Positions 56,873-64,000 of a stretch of DNA of 64,000 nt are shown here, one piece after another. Location of the stretch: contig JAGFNQ010002304.1 in assembly GCA_024364735.1 (NCBI GenBank), positions 44,376 to 108,375 of the forward strand, read 5' to 3'. A program made the translations under genes and the position numbers. Position 1 is the stretch's first letter. Each line of letters begins with the position of its first letter. Under the pieces are notes generated by a model that saw only the letters and a list, made by a program, of their open reading frames with translations, made no database searches and had not been told where the DNA came from. This DNA is from Boesenbergia rotunda. Taxonomy: Eukaryota; Streptophyta; Magnoliopsida; Zingiberales; Zingiberaceae.

Positions 56873-57075
56873 CCATCTTCGTCTCAGACTGCTCGACGGG
56901 AGAACCTAAGTGGCTTATGTGTTACCTCAGGCGTCCATCTTCGTCTCAAACTACTCGATGGGAGAACCCAAGTGACTCATGTGTTACCTCAGGCGTCCAT
57001 CTTCGTCTCAGACTGCTCGAAGGGAGAACCCAAGCGGCTCATGTGTTACCTCAGGCGTCCATCTTTATTATGGAC
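56873..57075. repeat. 62-bp tandem repeat of Tat-3
   Basis: Three full copies and a partial fourth of a unit beginning CCATCTTCGTCTCAGACTGC and ending TGTTACCTCAGGCGT. Diverged copies lie on the other side of GAG-2 (52690-52786), and one lies in Tat-2 (about 27715-27765). Confidence 0.85.
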
Positions 57076-57332
57076 CACCCGGAGACTACTTGGTGTGTCT
57101 TAGTAACTCACCTAGATGTATGTCCTCATGTATTGCCTCATGTAAATAAATAATTCTTTTCTGATATTGCCTTGTATTGTCCTCTTGATTCTTCAAAAGG
57201 TGTGTATGTCTGGCTGTCTTCGTTTTGGAACTAGTTAAGCTCCCCGTGTAGCGAAGTAGTAGGGCCCGGGTTCGCCTGGTCGGCTGCGCATGCCCCGGGA
57301 CCAAGCCCAAGTTCCCCTGGTTATAGGCCGCA
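57076..57332. other. Tat-3 spacer between repeat arrays
   Basis: Unique sequence with one region, GCGCATGCCCCGGGACCAAGC, leading into the 82-bp units. The minus-strand frame at 57086-57343 is not supported. Confidence 0.45.
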
Positions 57333-58490
57333 CCGCGGGGCATTACTTGGACGGACGCGTAGGTCTCGAACCAAGCCTAAGTACCCCGGGCGTCAGTTGG
57401 ACTGTAGGTCGTTAGGGTTTTAGATTACTTGGACGGGCGCGTAGGTCCCGAACCAAGCCTAAGTACCCCGGGCGTCGGCTGGACTGCAGGGCATTAGGGT
57501 TTTAGATTATTTGGACGGGCGCGTAGGTCCCGAACCAAGCCTAAGTACCCGGGCGTCGGCTGGACCGCAGGGCATTAGGGTTTTAGATTACTTGGGCGGG
57601 CGAGTAAGTCCCCAACCAAACCTAAGTACCCTGGGCGTCGGCTGGACCGAGGGCATTAGGGTTTTAGATTATTTGGATGAGCGCGTAGGTCCCGAACCAA
57701 GCCTAAGTACCCCGGGCGTTGGCTGGACCGCAAGGCATTATGGTTTTAGATTACTTGGACGAGCGTGTAGGTCCCGAACCAAGCCTAAGTACCCCGGGCG
57801 TCGGCTGGACCGCAGGACATTAGGGTTTTAGATTACTTGGACGAGCGCGTAAGTCCCGAACCAAGCTTAAGTACCCCGGGGTCAGCTGGACCGCAGGGCA
57901 TTAGGGTTTTAGATTACTTGGACGGGTGCGTAAGTCCCGAACCAAGCCTAAGTACCCCGGGCGTTGGCTGGACCACAGGGCATTAGGGTTTTAGATTACA
58001 TGGATGGGCGTGTAAGTCCCGAACCAAGCCTAAGTACCCTGGGCGTCGGCTGGACCGCAGGGCATTAGGGGTTTAGATTACTTGGACGAGCGCCCGAACC
58101 AAGCCTAAGTACCCCGGGCGTCGGCTGAACCGCAGGGCATTAGGGTTTTAGATTACTTGGACGGGTGCGTAAGTCCCGAACCATGCCTAAGTACCCCGGG
58201 CGTCGGCTGGACCGCAGGGCATTAGGGTTTTAAATTACTTGGACGGGCGCGTAGGTCCCGTACCAAGCCTAAGTACCCTGGGCGTCGGCTGGACCGCAGG
58301 GCATTAGGGTTTTAGATTACTTAGACGGGCGCGTAGGTCCCAAACCAAGCCTAAGTACCCTGGGCGTCAGCTGGACCGCAGGACATTAGGGTTTTAGATT
58401 ACTTGGACGGGCGCGTAGTTCCCGAACCAAGCCTAAGTACCCCGAGCGTCGGCTAGACCGCAGGGCATTAGGGTTTTAGATTACTTGGGA
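57333..58490. repeat. 82-bp tandem repeat of Tat-3, about 14 copies
   Basis: Unit of about 82 bp with blocks TTAGGGTTTTAGATTACTTG, GACGGGCGCGTAGGTCCCGA, ACCAAGCCTAAGTACCCCGG and GCGTCGGCTGGACCGCAGGG. Copies differ by point changes and small gaps. Nearly every copy carries TAGGGTTTT, the reverse of the plant telo-box. It fills the place between protease and the antisense gene where pol would stand. Tat-2 keeps a relic (28030-28272). The 106-codon frame at 57511-57831 is a repeat translation. Confidence 0.9.
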
Positions 58491-58618
58491 GCACACTTGT
58501 CATTTTGAAAAGAAGCATTCCATTTTATTACTTGATTTGGTTGCAAGCGCACAGAAAAACATAGACAGTTGCACTAAGCAAATTCCAGATCTTACCGGGA
58601 CATAAGGGACAGGGGATC

Positions 58619-59278
58619 TTAACATTCCTCCAGGTTTCGTGGGTTCTTCCTAGACTCGGACCTGACCTCGCCGCTGTAGCACCTTCGCGAAACAAGCTGA
58701 TCCCCTCGGACCTCCACTACTCGATCACCCACCGGGAACTTGATCTTCTGGTGGTATACAGAGACCACCGCCAGGAAGGTGCTGAGTGATGGTCGTCCCA
58801 AGATGGCATTATAGGAGGAAGGCACATCCACAATTAAGAAAGAAGTCCTCCGGGTTCTCTCAAGCCTGTCGCTGCCCAGCGAGAGTGACAAGGTAATCTG
58901 CCCTAAAGGCTGTACGCGATATCCCGTGAAACCAAACAAGGGGGTTGAGTCGGGGATCAATTCATCCTCGTCTATCTGCATCTGCTCCCAAGCCGCTCTG
59001 TACAGAATATTCATGGAACTCCCCGTGTCTACGAAGATGCGTTTCACCTCATAATTGGCGATGCGAGCCACGATCACTATGGCGTCCTCATGCGGAGCTT
59101 CCACTTCTTCGAGGTTGGGTGACCCAAATGAGATAGTCGGACCTACCACCTGGCTTTGGCTTGTCCCGATGGAGTAGTTTTCCAACCGCCGCGTGTACGA
59201 CTTCCGGGCTCGGTTAGAGTCGCCCCCGGTAGGTCCTCCGGAGATGACCCCCACATGGCCTAATGGGGGACCCCGCAT
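58619..59278 (-). CDS. Gypsy protease of Tat-3
   Basis: Open frame of 219 codons. An aspartic protease domain is clear: EDAIVIVARIANYEVKRIFV, then the catalytic DTGSS (D84 of the frame), then LFGFTGYRVQPLGQITL and SYNAILGRPSLS, the usual ILGR segment. The protease processes Gag in the particle. It should be the C-terminal part of a gag-protease fusion, but the upstream Arg/Ser-rich linker is in another frame (59260-59535), so expression as one protein is broken. The frame ends NPRNLEEC at 58619, where reverse transcriptase would normally follow; 120 bp later the 82-bp array begins. Confidence 0.85.
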   Translation of the reverse strand: MRGPPLGHVGVISGGPTGGDSNRARKSYTRRLENYSIGTSQSQVVGPTISFGSPNLEEVEAPHEDAIVIVARIANYEVKRIFVDTGSSMNILYRAAWEQMQIDEDELIPDSTPLFGFTGYRVQPLGQITLSLSLGSDRLERTRRTSFLIVDVPSSYNAILGRPSLSTFLAVVSVYHQKIKFPVGDRVVEVRGDQLVSRRCYSGEVRSESRKNPRNLEEC

Positions 59279-60600
59279 AGGAGCTTTGCCCTTTTGAGGA
59301 TCTCTCTACAAGGAGAGGGATCTTCGGGCGCGGGCCCCCGGCTCCTGCCTTTGGATCGCGATCGGGACTGCGGTCGGACTTCGTTTTCCCCTGCAGGCCG
59401 TCGTCGAGGGGAAAGGCTTCGTCGTGGCGACCTTCGGGGATACCCTGACTTGTTCCATTTTCTCCGCGGTTTGGCATCCGCTTCCTCAGAGAACTTCTTC
59501 TTCAGGGCATGCCACTCTTCTGTGGAGTAAGTCAAACTGCCATGATAATTGCAGTACTTGCCCAGCTTTTCTCCGCTGCTCGGTGTCTATTGTCTCCACC
59601 AACCGACGCCTGCCAGTCCAGTGATCCCTTTCGGGCGGCAGGTCTTTTCCCCTCGCTGGAGCTGGGGGCTCCTTCCTATCCGACTGGGGGGCTGTGGGGG
59701 GAGGAGCTCCAACTGGATCCTTGCGTCGGGCGTATTGTACTTCCTCTACGTTGACATGCTTGACTGAGCGTCCTAGCAAGTCATCAAAACTGGCGGGGGG
59801 CTTCCTCAGCAAGCACCGAAAGAAGTCTCCTTCAGCGAGCCCTTGAGTGCAGGCGCTGACGAGTATCTTTGATGTTGCGCTAGGCACATCCTGTGTCACC
59901 GATTGAACCTCTATATGTACTCCTTGAGCGGTTCCTTAGGCTTTTGCTTAAGAGCGAATAGGTTGAGTGTTGTCTTCTAGTAGCGCCGGCTACTCGTGAA
60001 ATGGTGGGGAAAGGCCGTTTTGAATTCTGCGAAGGAGTTGATGGAACCTTGGGGCAGCCTCTGGAACCACCGTTGCGCTGCTCCAGACAAGGTGTTCAAA
60101 AACACCCGGCACTTCACTCCATCAATATATTGGTGCAGAAGTGCTGCATTTTCGAACTTACATACGTGATCTTCTGGATCTATCTTCCCGTCATACTCAG
60201 GGATCCCCGACCCACGAAAGTGCTTCGGCATGGGGTCCTCCACAATTTCCGACGAGAAAGGGGTGGATGGAGTCTTCTGGAAGATCTTGGGTCCATCCCT
60301 CCTTCCTAGTCCCTCATCATGCCTCTGATCACTAGAGGCTACTGAGTGGGTCTTCTCCCCCTCTACAGGGGATTCTCTGGGAGGGCTTTGGGTTGCGCTG
60401 TCATGTTGCCCCACAGGGGTCACAGACCTTCTGGAGTGCGAGGCGGAGATTCTGGGGATCTCCCCCCTCGGCGGATCCGCCGGTTGCGGGGCAGCCTGTT
60501 CGATTTAGTGTTGCTCCAAGGCTTCCTTGATGGCGTTAGCCACCATGCGGTCAAACTTCTCTCGCGTGAAAGTGAGGGGCTGCTCCTCCGGTCCTGCCAT
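59279..60600 (-). pseudogene. gag: Tat-type Gypsy gag of Tat-3, broken
   Basis: Starts at ATG 60600 (MAGPEEQPLTFTREKFDRMV). The gag domain has HFRGSGIPEYDGKIDPEDHV, RVFLNTLSGAAQRWFQRLPQ and FALKQKPKEP. Breaks: CAA to TAA near 60510, TAG at 59979-59977 after SSRRY (same place as Tat-1), TAG then a lost G near 59900-59916, and a frame change near 59535 before CNYHGSLTYSTEEWHALKKK, whose Trp stands where Cys is usual. After that comes an Arg/Ser-rich basic linker (59470-59330) leading to protease. Confidence 0.85.
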
Positions 60601-60627
60601 CGGCGCTCCTTCAGGTGCTTTGTTGTA

Positions 60628-60645
60628 TTCCCACAGACGATGCCA
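60628..60645 (-). promoter_or_regulatory. Primer binding site, Tat-3
   Basis: The minus strand reads TGGCATCGTCTGTGGGAA, like Tat-1 (TGGCGCCGTCTGTGGGAA) but with two changes. Confidence 0.75.
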
Positions 60646-60649
60646 AATT

Positions 60650-61250
60650 TGTTCCAGAAGGAGTCGCCGGCGATGGCCAGTCACTGAGGATTAGTCCCTG
60701 CGGAGATTACTATGTCGCTGAGGAACTCAAGGATCCTGCGAAAGTAACACGGGCGTTAGGGGACACGCCGACAGGGGTCCGGCGGAGTTCACTCCGACGC
60801 TCAAGTCAGTAGGGTGTCTGAATGGTGAGAAAGAAAGACAAAGTGTAGAGATGAGAGATCGTCCCCCCTTACCAGAGGGGTCGAACTACCTTTTATACTG
60901 GTGTCGGTTGACTGATCATGCCCCTTTTAGCGGTGCCACGTTGCGATATCCAGGCCGCACCCCCTGCTTTCGGGGGTAAAGGAGTATCCTTTGAAACAGT
61001 CCGCGTCATTATCCTTCTCTTTGAGGCACTCGGGGCTCCCGAGGTCGGCTGCTGCGAGGACTCCGCCTCCCGAGATGAGCTCGAGGTCTTTGGGTGCGGT
61101 ATCTTCCGAAGTACTCTCGGGGCCCTACCTTCTGAGCACAACCCCGAACGGGGGGGGGGGGGGGGGGGGGGCCAGGGCCCGAGGGGAGAGGTTAAATCGT
61201 GTCCCTGACTTCTTCATCCCCGTGCGGGCACGGGCTATCTAGCCCCATCA
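60650..61250 (-). repeat. 5' LTR of Tat-3 (601 bp)
   Basis: Starts TGTTCCAGAAGGAG and ends AGCCCCATCA. Minus-strand TATAAAAGG near 60889-60897. A run of 22 G at 61150-61171. The right flank GGTGA (61251-61255) is the target duplication. Confidence 0.85.
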
Positions 61251-61551
61251 GGTGACTAATTCATTCTTCACTAATAGCTTTATTATGAAAACCTCATTTC
61301 AGAGATGGAGAACCTCGTACAAGTTTGAAAACTTAAATACAATAAGAAACCGCAAATAAAATTATACAAGAAATTGAAAATGACTTTACAATAATGAACC
61401 TTATTTTACTTACTCTTTTCTTATTTTGGATTGTCTTTTGGTGGAAGAAAATGCAATAATACTTATCTCCCAAAACACCCAAGAATCAGCGTCTTCAAAT
61501 GCCCACGAACTCTCCTTTTATAGAGTTCCTTTTAGGCCTAAAAATGATTCT

Positions 61552-62155
61552 AATCGATTAGATTTACTACTAATCGATTGTCCTGTCAGATCGACTATTA
61601 AAAACTTATAGAATGATTCTTTTTTGCCTGACCAATCGATTGATGAGTCATACCAATTGATTACCAGCTTTTAATCGATTAACCCAATTGATTCATAAGC
61701 TTTGTGTAATTATCACGAAAAACACTCCCAATCAATTCAGAAGCTTTCTGTTATCACGAAAAACACTCCCAATAGATTGCCCCAATCGATTCCAACATCT
61801 TCTATACTATCATAAAAAAATCACCTAATCAATTATCCTAATCGATTGGCTTAGCCTTAATCGATAGACCCAATTGATTCCACGACTTTCCATGCTCTCG
61901 CAAAAATGCTTCTAATCAATTTCCCCAATCGATTCTGGTTGGTTATGTTTTCGCGAAACAAGTTCCCCAATCGATTAGGCAATCAACCTAATCAATTTGA
62001 AAAACTTCTGATCAAATCGCACACCCTCCAATTGATTAACCTAATCGACTGACATTGTTAAATTGATTAAGCCAATCGATTTGAGCACCAAATTCAGAGA
62101 GTTTAGTTTTAGGATTTGTCAATAGATTCCACTTCCTGGCAATCGATTACTAACC
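61552..62155. repeat. AATCGATT palindrome cluster in SIRE-J
   Basis: More than twenty AATCGATT or one-base variants (AATTGATT, AATCAATT) in 600 bp, often in pairs with short linkers, for example AATCGATT-AACCC-AATTGATT near 61673 and AATCAATT-TCCCC-AATCGATT near 61915. The linkers and the distances between pairs vary. Confidence 0.8.
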
Positions 62156-62380
62156 CTAATTTTAGCCTTTTTGACGTTGAAATCACATCTTGTCTGTATC
62201 TAGTTAACCTCAACCTACCAAGATATTTATGGCCTAATTTTAGCCTTTCGCGACCTATTATAACTTCCATTGCTTAGCATTCAGCCAACCTTGACTCATT
62301 GGACTTTTCCTTTGTCAACTTTTTATTGGACTTCCATTCACTATTTGTGGTCAATCATTGACCTACTTAGACTTTTCCAT

Positions 62381-62590
62381 TGCCTAGCTCCGGTAGAACT
62401 TTCATTGTCTAGTTCCTGACTAGGTCTTCCACCGCCTGATCCCGTTAGGACTTTCCATTGCTTAGTTCCCAACTAGATCTTCCACTGCCTAACTCCGCTA
62501 AGACTTTCCTTTACCTAGTTTCCAACTAGGAATTCCCCTTACCTAACCTCTAGTTGAGGTTCTCTTGTCTAACTTCTAGTTAGAACTTTC
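62381..62590. repeat. CTAGTT/AACTAG hairpin block in SIRE-J
   Basis: Successive short inverted repeats: CTAGT-TCCTG-ACTAG (near 62410), CCTAGTT-TCC-AACTAGG (about 62514-62530) and CTAACT-TCT-AGTTAG (about 62569-62583), separated by CTTTCCATTG- or TCTTCCACTG-like linkers. The design is like the first array of the SIRE-G LTR. Confidence 0.65.
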
Positions 62591-62735
62591 TCAATCAAGT
62601 ATTTGGTTATCCCTTGACCTACTTGACTTTTTTTCTTTCACATATTGTCAAATATTAAAACTCAAGTTCGAATCAACTTGAGCTTAATCAAAATAGTCAA
62701 TCTTGACTAGAGGATAATTACACCAATAAATTTTA

Positions 62736-63349
62736 GTCAAAAATTTATTGTTTATATAGAACTAAGTTTTTCTTTTGAAAAAACAAATTGGCTCTAAATT
62801 TACAAATTTAAACACTTTAATCATTATTTTTTAAACAAACTATTTTATTATTTTTATAATTATTTAAAGAAATACAATTGAAAATCTATAACGTATTTAT
62901 TGTTTTGAAAATATCATGACATAATTTAAATCACTTTTCTTTTTAATTTTTTTAGAGAATATTTTTATATTTATTTAATATATCTTATAAAAAATTAAAA
63001 TTCTCTTGATCTTCTCTAGTAAACAAAGGAAGAGGTGATGATACTCTTAAACAAACTCGAGTATATATCATTCATATAACTTCTTTCATCCCAATGATAT
63101 ATTTAGTTGATTAGTTGATTAAAGAGTGATAAATTTATTATAATGGAGTAGGGATCGAAAACTCCTCTTACTCCCTTGCCACTTGGCGGTGAACTAATTT
63201 ATCTTCCTTCACATAATATGAAGACTGACTATAAGAGACGTTTGAAGTAAGTGGAATTAGATTTTTTACAATTCATATAACTTACATTTAAAAAAAAAAT
63301 CAATTATCAAAACTCATTCACTCTCCTACTCGCAACCATTTCTTTCTTG
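62736..63349. other. AT-rich spacer
   Basis: AT-rich sequence with T- and A-tracts and no gene. The 61-codon frame at 63318-63503 lies in the minisatellite and is not supported. Confidence 0.5.
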
Positions 63350-64000
63350 ATATACCGAGGATATTTCGATCCCACTCGAGCGTCGATGACCTATGGAAAC
63401 ATTCTTTCGCTTGAGTACATACTATGAGAATAGTCACAATCGAAAACATTCGTTTACTCCAATATATGTTATGGGAGCATTCTCGATCGAGAATATCCTT
63501 CACTCCAGTACATACTAGAGAATATTCCCGACCGAAAAATATCCCTTCACTTCAATACATGCTATAGGAACATCTCCGATCAAAAATATCTTTTCACTCT
63601 AATTCATATTATGGAAACATCCCGATTGAAAAACATCCATTTACTCTAGTATACCATAGGAACATTCCCGACTAGGAACGCCCCTTCACTCTAGTACAAG
63701 CTATGGGAATATCCTCGACTAGAAACATCCCTTAACTCTAACATATCTTATAGAAACATCCTTTCACTCCAGTACATGCTATGAGAATATCTCCATGAAC
63801 ATCCCTTCACTGAAACACATGCTATAGGAGCATCCTCAACTAGAACATCCTTTCACTCCAGTACATGCCATGGTAACATCTCTGATGAGGATTATTCCTT
63901 CACTCTAGTAGATGTTAGAGGAACATCTCTGATCGGGAATATCTCTTCACTCCAACATACCATGGGAATATCCCTGATTGGGAACATTGATCCCTTCACC
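63350..64000. repeat. Minisatellite of about 45-50 bp units
   Basis: About fourteen diverged copies of a unit like CCTTCACTCCAGTACATGCT followed by ATGGGAACATCYCCGAYYRG. It runs to the window edge. Copies differ in length and sequence, which indicates an old array. Confidence 0.8.

Larger units (their letters stand above)
40148..61250 (-). mobile_element. Tat-type Gypsy element without pol (Tat-3), with two nested insertions
   Basis: Minus-strand element between LTRs at 40148-40752 and 60650-61250, flanked by identical GGTGA at 40143-40147 and 61251-61255. After removing LARD-E (44605-52643) and GAG-2 (52787-56872) about 9 kb remains. The order is 3' LTR, antisense gene (plus), repeats, about fourteen 82-bp units, protease, gag, primer binding site, 5' LTR. 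No reverse transcriptase, RNase H or integrase is present. The two LTRs differ at several per cent of sites by eye, so it is older than the elements nested in it. Confidence 0.85.
61251..62735 (-). repeat. Right part of the SIRE-J LTR
   Basis: Old SIRE-like LTR continuing from 40147. It has GATGGAGAACCTCG near 61303, a minus-strand TATAAAAGG box near 61516-61524, a palindrome block (61552-62155) and a hairpin block (62381-62590). This is the same order as SIRE-G' in the same orientation. The right end, near AATTACACCA at about 62735, is uncertain. Confidence 0.6.

Noticed and set aside
57511..57831. Repeat protein of 106 codons
   Set aside because: The frame is produced by the 82-bp tandem array and shifts with unit length.
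1..64000. Endogenous pararetrovirus, rRNA, tRNA or organelle insertions
   Set aside because: No movement-protein or coat motifs, no rRNA blocks and no tRNA cloverleaf were seen; the tRNA-like words are primer binding sites of retrotransposons.

Overview
The window looks like gene-poor nuclear DNA of a flowering plant, probably a monocot. It contains one recognisable host gene, a two-exon gene for a small VOC/glyoxalase-like protein (8049-8573, minus strand). Nearly everything else is LTR retrotransposon sequence of plant type. There are no bacterial operons, rRNA, tRNA or CRISPR. The monocot guess rests on the GC-rich first exon of the host gene and the mix of Tat-type Gypsy and SIRE-type Copia elements; it is an inference.

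Layout, left to right. 1-4377: right end of a minus-strand Copia element (broken gag, primer binding site, 2.26-kb LTR) inserted into the gag of Tat-type Gypsy element Tat-1 (4378-6122). 6123-9281: intergenic DNA with the VOC gene. 9282-11748: eroded Copia remnant with short LTRs. 12010-14041: probable old Copia LTR. 14047-16953: solo LTR with perfect AAGCC target duplication. 16970-17670: old SIRE-like LTR fragment. 18283-22733: complete gag-only Copia element GAG-1 with an intact 548-residue Gag and AATTA duplication. 22893-39058: Tat-2, whose inner half is replaced by a Gypsy LTR (28273-30224), a SIRE-type Copia element (SIRE-G, 30225 to about 37000) and an inverted partial LTR of a second SIRE copy (SIRE-G', to 38427). 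40148-61250: Tat-3, bounded by GGTGA duplications, interrupted by non-autonomous LARD-E (44605-52643) and by a second gag-only element, GAG-2 (52787-56872). Tat-3 itself sits in an old SIRE-like LTR (SIRE-J, about 40010-40147 plus 61251 to about 62735). 63350-64000: a minisatellite that runs off the window.

How the parts relate. The window holds one SIRE-type element that once had gag-pol (now broken) and two related elements reduced to LTR-gag-LTR, which must depend on enzymes supplied in trans. The Tat elements carry a gene on the strand opposite to gag. In both copies it has its own TATA box and two short introns at matching positions. Tat-3 has gag and protease but no reverse transcriptase or integrase; its interior holds about fourteen copies of an 82-bp repeat instead.

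The strongest candidate for something undescribed is a two-part array of inverted repeats in the SIRE-type LTRs. One block has CCTRRC-loop-GYYAGG hairpins; the next has paired palindromes. The palindrome word differs between elements (GATCGGTC/GACCGATC, CAGTCGACTG, AATCGATT) while the layout recurs, and in SIRE-G bases on the two arms change together. The same GATCGGTC hairpins also occur in an unrelated Gypsy LTR at 28898-28990.
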